From positions 3,192,148 through 3,256,147 of the forward strand of contig CP051228.1 in assembly GCA_017792345.1 (NCBI GenBank): a stretch of DNA of 64,000 nucleotides, read 5' to 3'. The translations under genes were made by a program, and so were the position numbers. Within the stretch, counting starts at the first letter, position 1. Each line of letters opens with the position of its first letter. This document shows, in pieces, positions 45,525-53,942 of the stretch. A model generated the notes under the pieces. The model was given only the letters and a program-made list of their open reading frames with translations. It did not search any database and was not told the origin of the DNA. Source of the stretch: Mesoflavibacter sp. (GTDB lineage Bacteria > Pseudomonadota > Alphaproteobacteria > UBA8366 > Aestuariispiraceae).

Positions 45525-47063
45525 ATGTCTAAGATTTCCAAGGTGGTGCGGCGCGGTGGCCGCGATTCCCGGCGCGCCCTGCGCAAACAGGAGAGTCTGG
45601 CCGGGATGCTGCCTCATCTGACGCGCGGTCTGTCCTATACCGAGCCGATGTCGCCGGACCAGATCCAGCGCATCCACGACGCCTCCATGACGATCCTGGA
45701 AGAAATCGGCGTCGATTTCCGCGATCCGGTCGCGCTGGCGGATTGGAAGGCGGCGGGCGCCGATGTCTCGGGCGAGAGGGTACGCCTGGACCGCAATCTG
45801 GTGATGGAGTTGATCGCCAGCATCCCATCTGAAATCACACTGCATGCCCGCGACCCGCAGAAAACGGTCACGCTGGGCGAGGGCAAGTCGATCTTCGTGC
45901 CGATGACCGGCGCGCCCTTCATCCGCGACCTGGAGGATAAGCGGCGCTGGGGCAAGCTGGCGGATCTGAACGATTTCCACAAACTGGCCCATATGGCCCC
46001 GGCACTGCATTCGACGGCGCATGTCATCTGCGAGCCGATGGATGTCGCCGTCGGGCACCGGCATTTGTGGATTACCTATTCGTCCATGGCGCATTCGGAC
46101 AAGACCTTCATGGGCATGTCCACCGGTGGGCCGAACGGCGAGGATGTGATGGAGATGGTGAAGATCCTGTTCGGTGCGGATTTCGTCGACAGCCATCCCG
46201 TCGTCACCGCCAATATCAACGGCAACTCGCCGCTGGTCTGGGACGAAACCATGCTGGGCGCGATGCGTGCCTTCACCCGCCACAATCAGCCGGTCCTATG
46301 CTCCCCCTTCGTGCTGGGCGGCGCCAATACCCCGGCCAGCGTGGCGCCGGCGGTGGCGCAGTTGAATGCCGAGGCGCTGTCCGCCCTGGCCTATACCCAG
46401 GTGGTGCGCAAGGGCGCGCCGGCGATCTATGGGCATTACCTGTCCACCGTCTCCATGGCGTCGGGTGCGCCGATGGCGGGGACGCCGGAAATCAGCCTGA
46501 TGAACTTCATGATCGGTCAGATGGCGCGCTTCTATGACGTGCCCTGGCGGACGTCGAACACGCTGGGCGGGGCCAAGACATTCGACGCCCAGGCCGGTTA
46601 TGAATCCGCCTCCACGATGATGGCCGTCATGATGGCGGGGGCGAACTATATCTGGCATTCGGCGGGCTGGAACGAGGCGGGGCTGCATTGTTCCATGGCG
46701 AAATTCGTCGTCGATGCCGAACAATGTGCCATGGCCTACCGCATGACGGAGGGCGTGCGCTGGGACGATTTCGACGAGGCGATCGCCGCCGTGTCGGATA
46801 TCGGGCCGGGCGGCCATTATCTCGGCCATCCGCATACCCAGGACAATTTCAAGCGCGCCTTCTTCATGCCGCAGCTTCTGGACAACAATTCCTTCGAACA
46901 ATGGGAGGCGAGCGGCGGTCAGGAAATCACCGGCAGGGCGCTGGACTATGCAAAAGCGCAGTTGGACGCCTATGAACGGCCGGCGCTGGACGAGGGTGTC
47001 GACGAGGCACTACGCGATTTCATTGCCCGTCGCGAACGCGACATCCCGCCGAACTGCCATTAG
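45525..47063 (+). CDS. Trimethylamine methyltransferase (MttB)-family protein without pyrrolysine
   Basis: 512 residues of the MttB superfamily: GLSYTEPMSPDQIQRIHDAS, MSTGGPNGEDVMEMVKIL, SPFVLGGANTPASVAPAVAQ and the C-terminal ITGRALDYAKAQLDAYERP. The frame has no internal amber codon, so it is a non-pyrrolysine member. Such proteins demethylate glycine betaine, proline betaine, carnitine or similar quaternary amines and pass the methyl group to a corrinoid protein. No corrinoid protein or activating enzyme is in the window. Flanked by a divergent LysR and a downstream GlxA-type regulator. Confidence 0.87.
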   Translation: MSKISKVVRRGGRDSRRALRKQESLAGMLPHLTRGLSYTEPMSPDQIQRIHDASMTILEEIGVDFRDPVALADWKAAGADVSGERVRLDRNLVMELIASIPSEITLHARDPQKTVTLGEGKSIFVPMTGAPFIRDLEDKRRWGKLADLNDFHKLAHMAPALHSTAHVICEPMDVAVGHRHLWITYSSMAHSDKTFMGMSTGGPNGEDVMEMVKILFGADFVDSHPVVTANINGNSPLVWDETMLGAMRAFTRHNQPVLCSPFVLGGANTPASVAPAVAQLNAEALSALAYTQVVRKGAPAIYGHYLSTVSMASGAPMAGTPEISLMNFMIGQMARFYDVPWRTSNTLGGAKTFDAQAGYESASTMMAVMMAGANYIWHSAGWNEAGLHCSMAKFVVDAEQCAMAYRMTEGVRWDDFDEAIAAVSDIGPGGHYLGHPHTQDNFKRAFFMPQLLDNNSFEQWEASGGQEITGRALDYAKAQLDAYERPALDEGVDEALRDFIARRERDIPPNCH

Positions 47064-47096
47064 GCCGTTTAGGACGGGATAGAAGGGGGGGCGGCT

Positions 47097-48107
47097 GTGG
47101 ATCTGAACTATGTAGACAATTCGGACCTTTATGAGAAGCTGCTGAGCCTGGATTTCGACCGGCGACTGGCATTGGAAGATGAGCCTGTCCGCGAGGTGCC
47201 GGTGGCAAGTCGGATCGAGGCGAAAGGCATCGGGCTGTTGCTGCTGCCGGGGTATTCGCCGTTCGAGGTCCGCGCCGTTGCCGAGTGTCTGGAGGCCGCG
47301 AACGCCCAGGCCCCGAAGCCGCGTTACCGCGTCCGGCACCATGCCTGGGACGGCACGGAACGGAATGATCTCCCCGATCCAGACGGCTGCGATTGCCTGA
47401 TCCTGTTCGGCGGGACGGAGCGCGGGGCTGGCCACCCGGCCATTTCCCTGCTGCGCCGCCATTACCGTCATGGCGGGCGGATCGCGGCAGTCTCCTCCGG
47501 CGTACTGGCCCTTGTTCGCGCCGGGCTGCTGGACGGGCGGCGTTGCGCCGTGCATTGGCGCCAGATGGATGCGGCTCGCGAACTGTCCGACACGATCGCA
47601 CTGTCGATGCGGATGGTGGAGGTGGATGGGCGCTGTCTGACGGCGGCGGGCGGCGTCGCGGCGTTGGATCTGGCCCTGACCCTCATCGCCCAGGATTTCG
47701 GCACGGGCGCGGCGCAAAGCGTGGCGGAAGTCTTCTGCCGCCAGTTCGCCGAACCCGCCGGCCATCAACCCGTTTCGATCCGCAACCGCATCGGCACGCT
47801 GAACCGGCATCTGATTGCCGCGACCAAGGTCATGGCCGAAAACATGGAAACCAAACTGTCCCGTCATGACATCGCCGATGCGGCAGGCGTGTCCGTGAGG
47901 CAATTGGAACGATTGTTTCAGAAATATCTGGGAACCAGCCCGCTGCAGTTCTACAAGGACATGCGCTTACGCAAAGCACGGCAGTTGCTGCGCGAATCCG
48001 GCCTCAGCATCACCGAAATCGCGATCCGAACCGGCCATATCAGCCCCTCCCATTTCGCCCATTCCTACCGCAAGCATTATGGCGTGAAGCCATCGCGGGA
48101 GCGCTGA
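47097..48107 (+). CDS. GlxA/GbdR-type AraC-family regulator (DJ-1/PfpI + HTH)
   Basis: 336 residues. An N-terminal DJ-1/PfpI-like domain (about 42-210: GIGLLLLPGYSPFEVRAVAE, then AAVSSGVLALVRAGLLDGRR) is fused to a C-terminal AraC double helix-turn-helix (about 235-335: LSRHDIADAAGVSVRQLERLF, then ITEIAIRTGHISPSHFAHSY). This design is shared by GbdR and related regulators of betaine and carnitine catabolism, which suits its place 33 bases after an MttB-family gene. The GTG start follows a G-run Shine-Dalgarno (AAGGGGGGG). Confidence 0.9.
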   Translation: MDLNYVDNSDLYEKLLSLDFDRRLALEDEPVREVPVASRIEAKGIGLLLLPGYSPFEVRAVAECLEAANAQAPKPRYRVRHHAWDGTERNDLPDPDGCDCLILFGGTERGAGHPAISLLRRHYRHGGRIAAVSSGVLALVRAGLLDGRRCAVHWRQMDAARELSDTIALSMRMVEVDGRCLTAAGGVAALDLALTLIAQDFGTGAAQSVAEVFCRQFAEPAGHQPVSIRNRIGTLNRHLIAATKVMAENMETKLSRHDIADAAGVSVRQLERLFQKYLGTSPLQFYKDMRLRKARQLLRESGLSITEIAIRTGHISPSHFAHSYRKHYGVKPSRER

Positions 48108-48126
48108 CTCCATTGCCTGCCGGATG

Positions 48127-49005
48127 CTAGTTTCCCGTGAAGGCGGCCGTCAGATGATCGCGCAGCGCCGTTGCCGCATGGCTCAGCGCGCCGCCGCTGC
48201 GGCAGCACAGGCCCAACGGTACGGTCGCGTCGGCGGGTAGGGCGAGTGCGTGGACGCCGTCGAAGCTGTGTGCCGCATCGGCCAGCATGGTCGCGGCGCC
48301 ATGGCCGTCGCGCACCAGTTTCGCGATCAGCGGCAGGGCCTCCGCCTCCGCCGCGACAGTGGGGATAACGCCCAACCGCCGCGCGGCCTCATCCACTTGA
48401 CTGCGTTGATAGAAACCGCGCGGGAACAGGATCAACGGCTGCTGCACGAATTCCCGCCAGGTGATCGCGGATTTCCCCGCCAATGGGGAATCCTGCGCGA
48501 CGCAGGCAACGACCGGATAGGTGCCCAGACGCGTCGTCGTCACCCCTTCGAAGGAGCGCCAATCGGCGATCAGCCCAAGCTCCAGCCGGCCTTCCGTCAC
48601 CGCATTGCGGATCGCTTCCGACCCGTCCTGGGCCACGGTGAGCGACAGGCCCGGATGGGCGCGCAGGAACCCGCCGATCAGGTCGGGCAACAGATGCGAC
48701 GCAACCATGGGCGGGGCACCCAGGGTGACATGGCCGCTGCGGATGTCCTTCAGCGCCGCGATCTCGTCCTGCGCCGCGCGGGTCTGTGCCAGGATTGCGC
48801 GGGCATGGCGCGCAAAGCGTTCGCCCTCGGCCGTCAGGCGCACATTCCCTTTCTGGCGGTCCAGAAGGGTGATGCCCAACTCTTCCTCCAGCAGGCGGAT
48901 CGACCGGCTGATCGCGGGCTGCGCGACATGCAGCGCCTCGGCCGCCGCCGTGAAGCCACGGCAATCCACAACGGCCAGGAACTGGGTCAGATAGCGGAAA
49001 TTCAT
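48127..49005 (-). CDS. LysR-family transcriptional regulator
   Basis: 292 residues: helix-turn-helix at about 1-60 (MNFRYLTQFLAVVDCRGFTA, LHVAQPAISRSIRLLEEELG) and an effector-binding domain at about 88-288. It is of the CynR/Cbl-like branch with no clear ligand. It is divergent from the ArsR/SRPBCC gene pair, separated by 144 bases. It converges on the GlxA-type regulator, only 19 bases away, so the two are transcribed tail to tail. Confidence 0.88.
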   Translation of the reverse strand: MNFRYLTQFLAVVDCRGFTAAAEALHVAQPAISRSIRLLEEELGITLLDRQKGNVRLTAEGERFARHARAILAQTRAAQDEIAALKDIRSGHVTLGAPPMVASHLLPDLIGGFLRAHPGLSLTVAQDGSEAIRNAVTEGRLELGLIADWRSFEGVTTTRLGTYPVVACVAQDSPLAGKSAITWREFVQQPLILFPRGFYQRSQVDEAARRLGVIPTVAAEAEALPLIAKLVRDGHGAATMLADAAHSFDGVHALALPADATVPLGLCCRSGGALSHAATALRDHLTAAFTGN

Positions 49006-49109
49006 GAGATACCGTTTCGGTTATCGATTTCCTCGATTATTCCGTTTTGCTTATGGATCGGCAATTTCCCATTTCCCACCGGCCCGGAAGATCGAACATG
49101 GAATATGAT

Positions 49110-49143
49110 TAGTGTTGACTAATGTATTAGCACACACTATTTA
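49110..49143 (+). promoter_or_regulatory. Promoter and operator-like palindrome of the ArsR gene
   Basis: TTGACT (49115-49120), 17-base spacer and TATTTA (49138-49143) form a good sigma-70-type promoter. Between the elements lies a perfect palindrome CTAATGTATTAG (49119-49130), and TAGTGT/ACACTA arms (49110-49115, 49134-49139) surround it. The expected transcription start is at or beside the ATG at 49150, so the mRNA is probably leaderless. The palindrome is a likely autorepression site. Confidence 0.6.
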
Positions 49144-49149
49144 ATCGTC

Positions 49150-49479
49150 ATGTCCGAAGCTCATCGCATAGACCGCGTCCTGCACGCGCTTTCCGTACCG
49201 ACAAGGCGGGCTGTCTTCGAACGGATCGTCCGGGCCAGGGAAATCACCGTTGCTGACTTGACCGAAGGCAGCGGGGTCACCCAGGGCGCGATATCGCAAC
49301 ATCTGAAACTACTCAAACAGGCCGGCCTGGTCGCCGAACGCCCCGATGGGCGCAAGGTCTATTACCGGGCCGCGCCGGAGGGGCTGGAACCGCTATTCGA
49401 CTGGATGAGCCATTACGGCCTGTTCTGGCGCGACCGGTTCGCCGACCTGCGTGATTTGATGAAGGAGATCGATCCGTGA
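49150..49479 (+). CDS. ArsR-family transcriptional regulator
   Basis: 109 residues forming one winged helix-turn-helix (HALSVPTRRAVFERIVRARE, VADLTEGSGVTQGAISQHLK, then AERPDGRKVYYRA). No Cys metal-site motif (ELCVCDL type) is present, so it is a non-metal ArsR of the kind usually paired with an SRPBCC protein, as here. The stop overlaps the next start (ATGA or GTGA style, 4 bases). No Shine-Dalgarno is visible, in line with a leaderless start. Confidence 0.9.
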   Translation: MSEAHRIDRVLHALSVPTRRAVFERIVRAREITVADLTEGSGVTQGAISQHLKLLKQAGLVAERPDGRKVYYRAAPEGLEPLFDWMSHYGLFWRDRFADLRDLMKEIDP

Positions 49480-49934
49480 CCCTAGCCGCCCTGCATAACG
49501 ATACCGGCGAGATCGTCGTCGAGGAGGAATTCCCACACGCGCCGGAGGCGATCTGGAAGACGCTGACCAACGGCGCCTTGATGGGGCGTTGGTTCATGAC
49601 GCCGACCGGGTTCGAGGCGGTGGAGGGCTGCCGCTTCACCTTCTCGACCAAACCCGCCGGCGAATGGGATGGCACGATCCGATGCGAGGTGTTGGAAGTC
49701 GTGCCTTGCGAACGCTTCATCTATAGCTGGAAGGGCGGCCATGAGGGCAATGTTGGCTATGGGTCGCTGTTGGACACGGTTGTGACCTGGACCCTGACGA
49801 AAGTCGCGGGCGGAACACGGTTGCGGCTGGTCCATTCCGGTTTCGTGTCGCCACGGAACGATTCCGCGCTGAAGACGATGGGGAACGGCTGGAAGACCGT
49901 CGTGCCCAGGGTCGGGGAAGAATCCGGCGGCTGA
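49476..49934 (+). CDS. SRPBCC (AHSA1/START-like) domain protein
   Basis: 152 residues forming one SRPBCC ligand-binding fold: VEEEFPHAPEAIWKTLTNGALMGRW at the start of the barrel (partly quoted), YSWKGGHEGN in the middle, and a C-terminal helix with NGWKTVVPRVGEESGG. These proteins bind hydrophobic ligands; when paired with an ArsR gene they form a widespread regulatory/response unit. The start overlaps the ArsR stop by 4 bases. Confidence 0.87.
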   Translation: MTLAALHNDTGEIVVEEEFPHAPEAIWKTLTNGALMGRWFMTPTGFEAVEGCRFTFSTKPAGEWDGTIRCEVLEVVPCERFIYSWKGGHEGNVGYGSLLDTVVTWTLTKVAGGTRLRLVHSGFVSPRNDSALKTMGNGWKTVVPRVGEESGG

Positions 49935-50027
49935 TCCGGCCTTCGGATCATCACAACATTCGAACGGTCGCGACGCCCGAAGGCTTTCGGGCGAGGGGGC
50001 CGCCTTATCCCAAATCAGGAGATTGCC

Positions 50028-50456
50028 ATGACCGAACCCTATACCGGCGGCTGCGCCTGCGGCGCCCTGCGCTATGAAATCGACGGCGAGCCTGTCTTTT
50101 CCAACCATTGCCATTGCGACGATTGCCGCCATACCAGCGGAACCGGTCATGCCTCCTATATGACCTTCCCGTCTCGGGACAAGGTCCGGGTGGCCGGCGT
50201 GGCGTCGACCTTTGCGATGACCGGCGATAGCGGCAACCGGAAGACCAAGGCATTCTGTTCGGCATGCGGGTCGCCGGTCTATCTGACCTTCGCGGCGATG
50301 CCGGATCTGTTCACCGTGAATGCGGGCAGTCTGGACGACCCGACCCGTTTCGCGCCCCAGGCGGTGACCTACGGCAAGCGCGCCCGGGAATGGGACAGGG
50401 ATTGGGGCCGTGCGGATGAAGGCCTGCCGGTATTCGACACCATGCCGACCCCGTAG
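50028..50456 (+). CDS. GFA-family zinc protein
   Basis: 142 residues of the GFA (glutathione-dependent formaldehyde-activating enzyme-like) family. It has the zinc ligands GGCACGALRYE, NHCHCDDCRHTSG and KAFCSACGSPVY. The fold is a Zn beta-sandwich. Most family members are uncharacterised and the formaldehyde link is doubtful. It lies 94 bases after the SRPBCC gene and may share its transcript. Confidence 0.88.
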   Translation: MTEPYTGGCACGALRYEIDGEPVFSNHCHCDDCRHTSGTGHASYMTFPSRDKVRVAGVASTFAMTGDSGNRKTKAFCSACGSPVYLTFAAMPDLFTVNAGSLDDPTRFAPQAVTYGKRAREWDRDWGRADEGLPVFDTMPTP

Positions 50457-50658
50457 GGGGCCTGATCCTGTCCTTCCGGTCGACGGCATAAAATGCTGCC
50501 AAATACCGACAATTCGGCATTAAATGTCGAAAGGGCGAGAAAATCGCATGGACGCTGCGGACGGTTCCTTGGAAGATTCCCCTTGGAAACGGCGCGCCCT
50601 TTGCCGCCGTGGGACGTCCGGCCAGGGGGCCGGGTCCGCCAAGACAGGGAAATCGGTC

Positions 50659-51645
50659 ATGCCGGCGCAAGCGCAGACGTTGAACGGGGATTTCGGTGCA
50701 TTGATCGACGGGGTAAGCCCGGCCGATCTGAAGGATTCCCGGTTCCGGGACGAGGCCTATCGTCTGTGGGGCGCCCATGGCGGGTTGCTGGTCGTGCGCG
50801 GCGACGCTCTGGCGGATATCCAGCCCGAAGCCTTGCTGGATTGGGCAGACACCTTCGGCGCGGTCGAGCGCAAGACCTCTGTCGGGCGCGAGCGGATGAT
50901 GGTCGAGGGCACGCCCATCCTCAGGATCGGCAATGCCCGCGACGCCCAGAACCGTGCGACCGCCCAGCAATCGGACGTGCCGCAACTGCGCAGCGATGCC
51001 GACATGCGTTACGACACCAAGACCCACCGGCCGGTCTGGCATACCGATTTCACCAGCGAGACCCCGTCCATCGGCTCGGTCATGCATTGCCGCCACGCCC
51101 CGCCCAGCGGGGGCGAGACCCTGTTCGCCGACACCCGCACGGCCTATGCGCGGATGGATGCCGAAACCCGCGAAAAGCTGGCGGGGCTGGAGGCGGTCTG
51201 CTCCCAGGCGCATCATGACAAGAAGATCAGCCTCTATACCCCCGGATACCCGGTGCTGACGCCGGAGCAGCGCGCGGCCAACCCGACCTATCGTCTGCCC
51301 GTCGTGCTGACCCACCCGGAAACCGGCATTCCCGCGCTCTATGCCCTGAACAGTTCGACCAGCGCGCTGGTTCCCAAGGGGGCGCCGATCACCCAGGAAC
51401 AGATGGACCTTTGGGACCTGGAAGGGGTGGAGGATGCCAGCATGGCGCTCTATCGCAATCTGCTGCCCTTTGTGACCGGGCCGGAATTCACCGTCAAATG
51501 GGCTTGGCGGCCGGGCGATATCGTGACCTGGGACAACCGCTGCACCATGCACGCGGCGACCGGCTTCGACGACCGCAAGCACTATCGCGAAATGTGGCGG
51601 ATCAGCCTGCAGCAGCGCCAGGCGGCGGCTTCCGTCGCGGCCTAA
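50659..51645 (+). CDS. TauD/TfdA-family Fe(II)/2-oxoglutarate dioxygenase
   Basis: 328 residues. The iron ligands are visible: His128 and Asp130 (VWHTDFTSE) and His298 (CTMHAATGFDD), followed by the 2-oxoglutarate-binding Arg in EMWRISL. Members hydroxylate taurine, alkylsulfonates, 2,4-D or betaine-type substrates; the substrate here is not known. The ATG at 50659 has AGGGA at 8 bases. An upstream extension of the frame to 50524 is not family-like. Convergent with an Lrp-type regulator gene. Confidence 0.9.
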   Translation: MPAQAQTLNGDFGALIDGVSPADLKDSRFRDEAYRLWGAHGGLLVVRGDALADIQPEALLDWADTFGAVERKTSVGRERMMVEGTPILRIGNARDAQNRATAQQSDVPQLRSDADMRYDTKTHRPVWHTDFTSETPSIGSVMHCRHAPPSGGETLFADTRTAYARMDAETREKLAGLEAVCSQAHHDKKISLYTPGYPVLTPEQRAANPTYRLPVVLTHPETGIPALYALNSSTSALVPKGAPITQEQMDLWDLEGVEDASMALYRNLLPFVTGPEFTVKWAWRPGDIVTWDNRCTMHAATGFDDRKHYREMWRISLQQRQAAASVAA

Positions 51646-51657
51646 GGCCTCGCGGGA

Positions 51658-52155
51658 TCAGGGCTCGGGCCGGTTCACCAGATCGTGGAGCGGCACCGCG
51701 TTGCGGGTCATCACCGGCTTGATGACGACATAGCTGAAATATTTGTCGATCCCCAGATTCCGGTCCAGCAGATCCTCCATGATCTCCTGGTACTGGGTCA
51801 GGTTCCGAGCGACGAATTTCAGAAGGTAATCGTATCCGCCGCTCAGCAGATGCGCCTCCATGACATTGTCGTGCTTGCGGATCGCCGCCTCGAATTTCTG
51901 GAAATCCTGGCTGCGGTGATCGGCAAGGGTGATCTCGGTGAAGATCACGACGTGATCGGCCAGTTTCTTCAGATTCAGGACCGCGTGATAGCGCTCGATA
52001 TATCCGGCCTTCTCCAGCCGTTTGAGCCGCTGCAGGCAGGGGCTGGGCGACAGGCCGACCGCCTCCGCCAGCTTGATATTGGTGATGTTCCCCTGGGATT
52101 GCAGCGTGGCGAGAATGTTGATGTCGATCCGGTCCAGTTTCGGGACGCCGTTCAT
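51658..52155 (-). CDS. Lrp/AsnC-family transcriptional regulator
   Basis: 165 residues: an N-terminal helix-turn-helix (about 5-60: LDRIDINILATLQSQGNITN, LAEAVGLSPSPCLQRLKRLEKAGYI) and a C-terminal RAM/AsnC ligand domain (about 70-150, with AHLLSGGYDYLLKFVA). Feast/famine regulators of this kind sense amino acids. It converges on the TauD-type gene (12 bases between stops) and is divergent from the AhpD-like gene. ATG 52155 begins the conserved domain; the frame extends to 52260. Confidence 0.92.
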   Translation of the reverse strand: MNGVPKLDRIDINILATLQSQGNITNIKLAEAVGLSPSPCLQRLKRLEKAGYIERYHAVLNLKKLADHVVIFTEITLADHRSQDFQKFEAAIRKHDNVMEAHLLSGGYDYLLKFVARNLTQYQEIMEDLLDRNLGIDKYFSYVVIKPVMTRNAVPLHDLVNRPEP

Positions 52156-52271
52156 CCCCGCTCCTCTCTGACGCGGCCGCCCGGCCGTTCCTGAAAGCGA
52201 AAGCCTAGGAACATTCGAACCTGCTTGGCAAGGCGCCCGCCGTCCTGGAACGGGGCCCAATTCGAAGGGGC

Positions 52272-52323
52272 TTTACAAACGCCATATTAAGGATATTTAT
52301 TATCCTTATAGATATTAAATATC
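52272..52323 (+). promoter_or_regulatory. Promoter with two operator palindromes before the AhpD-like gene
   Basis: A TTTACA box (52272-52277) is followed after 17 bases by ATTTAT. Overlapping this -10 is a perfect inverted repeat with 8-bp arms, TAAGGATA (52288-52295) and TATCCTTA (52301-52308), 5 bases apart. A second perfect palindrome GATATT-A-AATATC (52311-52323) follows. The Rrf2-type regulator encoded at 53445-53942 is the natural candidate to bind here; its own upstream region has a related TATCT/AGATA repeat. Confidence 0.6.
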
Positions 52324-52334
52324 CGCAATAGAGG

Positions 52335-52823
52335 ATGACGAACGTGACCGAGAGACTGAACTACATGGTCAATTCCCCTGAGATGTTTGAGCAGATGATG
52401 GAATTCAGCGACATGTCGCGGGCGACCGACCTCGACCCGAAGCTGCGCCATCTGATCGACATCCGCGCGTCGCAGATCAACGGCTGTGCCTTCTGCGTCG
52501 ACATGCATGTGAAGGAAGGCAAGATCGACGGCGAGCGGGAACTGCGCCTGCATCACGTCGCGATCTGGTGGGAATCGCCGCTGTTCAACGAGCGGGAACG
52601 CGCCGCCCTGGCCTGGACGGAAGTGGTGACGCGCCTGCCGCAGGACGGCATTCCCGATGCGGCCTACGAGCGGGTACGCGCGCATTTCTCCGAAAGGGAA
52701 GTGTCGGACCTGACCTTCGCGATCCTGACGATCAATTCCTGGAACCGCCTGTCGGTCGCCTTCAAGCGGGTGCCGGGCAGCGCCGACAAGTTCCTGGGCC
52801 TCGACAAGGCGGGCCTGAGCTGA
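52335..52823 (+). CDS. Carboxymuconolactone decarboxylase/AhpD-like protein
   Basis: 162 residues of the CMD family. It has the redox-type motif CAFCVDMH (CxxCxxxH), as in AhpD alkylhydroperoxidase, and the typical ERERAALAWTEVVTRL helix. Such proteins act in peroxide or reactive-species defence or as disulfide/peroxide switches. It is followed 29 bases later by an exported cupin gene, and the pair is probably under the nearby Rrf2 regulator. Confidence 0.88.
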   Translation: MTNVTERLNYMVNSPEMFEQMMEFSDMSRATDLDPKLRHLIDIRASQINGCAFCVDMHVKEGKIDGERELRLHHVAIWWESPLFNERERAALAWTEVVTRLPQDGIPDAAYERVRAHFSEREVSDLTFAILTINSWNRLSVAFKRVPGSADKFLGLDKAGLS

Positions 52824-52852
52824 CCTCCGGTCCTTGGCGAAAGGAAGAAACG

Positions 52853-53317
52853 ATGATCCGAATGGCTCTGGCCGGAATGCTGGCCCTGACCTTGCTGGTC
52901 GGGGTTCTGATGGCGGAAACACTGGGGGTGGAAACCCTGGGGGCGGGGACTCTGGGGACGGCCTGGGCCGGGGATAAGCCCGCCAAGGTAACCCCGGTCT
53001 ATGAACACCCCCTGCCCAATGTGCCGGGCAAGACGGTGCGCGGCGTGCTGGTCGAATACGAACCGGGCGGCAAGTCGGCCGGGCACACCCATGCCGCCTC
53101 CGCCTTCATCTATGTCACCGTGCTGGAAGGGGCGGTGCGCAGCGCGGTCAATGACGGCCCGGTCCACACCCACCGGGCCGGGGAGAATTTCACCGAACTG
53201 CCCGGCGATATCCACCGTGTCAGCGAGAATGCCAGCGACACCGAACCGGCCAAATTGCTGGCGGTCTTTGTCCTCGACACGAAGGAGACCCGCCTGACCA
53301 CCCCGTTGGGTCAGTAA
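52853..53317 (+). CDS. Exported cupin-domain protein
   Basis: 154 residues. The first 40 form a signal peptide with an odd, repetitive ETLG/GTLG pattern (AETLGVETLGAGTLGTAWAG). The rest is a single cupin (EYEPGGKSAGHTHAASAFIYV with the HxH metal motif, then NFTELPGDIHRVSENAS giving the second His). It presumably binds a metal in the periplasm; enzymatic function unknown. The start at 52853 has a GGAAGAAA ribosome site. The AhpD-like gene lies 29 bases upstream. Confidence 0.82.
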   Translation: MIRMALAGMLALTLLVGVLMAETLGVETLGAGTLGTAWAGDKPAKVTPVYEHPLPNVPGKTVRGVLVEYEPGGKSAGHTHAASAFIYVTVLEGAVRSAVNDGPVHTHRAGENFTELPGDIHRVSENASDTEPAKLLAVFVLDTKETRLTTPLGQ

Positions 53318-53444
53318 GGGGCAGCCGCGCCGTCCGGTCCCGCCGCATTACCCACCCTGTTCCAGGCATTTCTTCCTGGCAGGCCTCCCATGAGGGATGC
53401 ATTTGGGGGATGCGTTGGGGGATATGGCCTGCGCGGCCCCGTCT

Positions 53445-53942
53445 TCAATCCCCGCCGCCCGTTCGCGCCATCAGCCATGCGGCCGTGGCTTTGAAGATTT
53501 CGGGGTCCAACTCCCGGCCCAGCAGGTCGAACAGATCGGCCAGGCTGGTTTCCCGCAGGGATTGGCGCCAGGCCTGATCGGCCTGCCACATGATCCGCGC
53601 GATGGCGCATTTGTCCGGGCTGCAATAACCCTTGGGCAGGCAGGGATTGTTGCCCCGGATCTCCGAACAGCGGAAGGTCGGTTCCTTCCCCTCCACCGCC
53701 TCGACGATATCCAGAAAGGTGATCTCCCCCGCCGGCCGGGCCAGCCGATACCCGCCGCGCGGCCCCAAGGTCGTCTCTACCAGCCCCGCCTGGGACAGGC
53801 TCTGCAGCGCCTTGGACAAGTATTCTTTCGGCACCCCATGAAATTCCGCCAAAACTTTTGTAGAAATGAACCGCCCCTTCGGAAGTCCCGCAAGGATCGA
53901 GCAGCAATGAAGCGCCCATTCTACTTGGTTTCGTAAAATCAT
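53445..53942 (-). CDS. Rrf2-family regulator with Fe-S-type cysteines
   Basis: 165 residues: an N-terminal winged helix-turn-helix (about 1-75, with HGVPKEYLSKALQSLSQAGLV and TLGPRGGYRLARP) and a loop with four cysteines (FRCSEIRGNNPC, then GYCSPDKC). Three of these could ligate a [2Fe-2S] or [4Fe-4S] cluster as in IscR, NsrR or RirA. It most likely senses NO, peroxide or iron status and represses the AhpD-like/cupin operon, on which it converges. Confidence 0.9.
   Translation of the reverse strand: MILRNQVEWALHCCSILAGLPKGRFISTKVLAEFHGVPKEYLSKALQSLSQAGLVETTLGPRGGYRLARPAGEITFLDIVEAVEGKEPTFRCSEIRGNNPCLPKGYCSPDKCAIARIMWQADQAWRQSLRETSLADLFDLLGRELDPEIFKATAAWLMARTGGGD

Noticed and set aside
45525-47063. 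Pyrrolysine-containing trimethylamine methyltransferase
   Set aside because: The reading frame has no internal TAG codon, so it is the non-pyrrolysine type.
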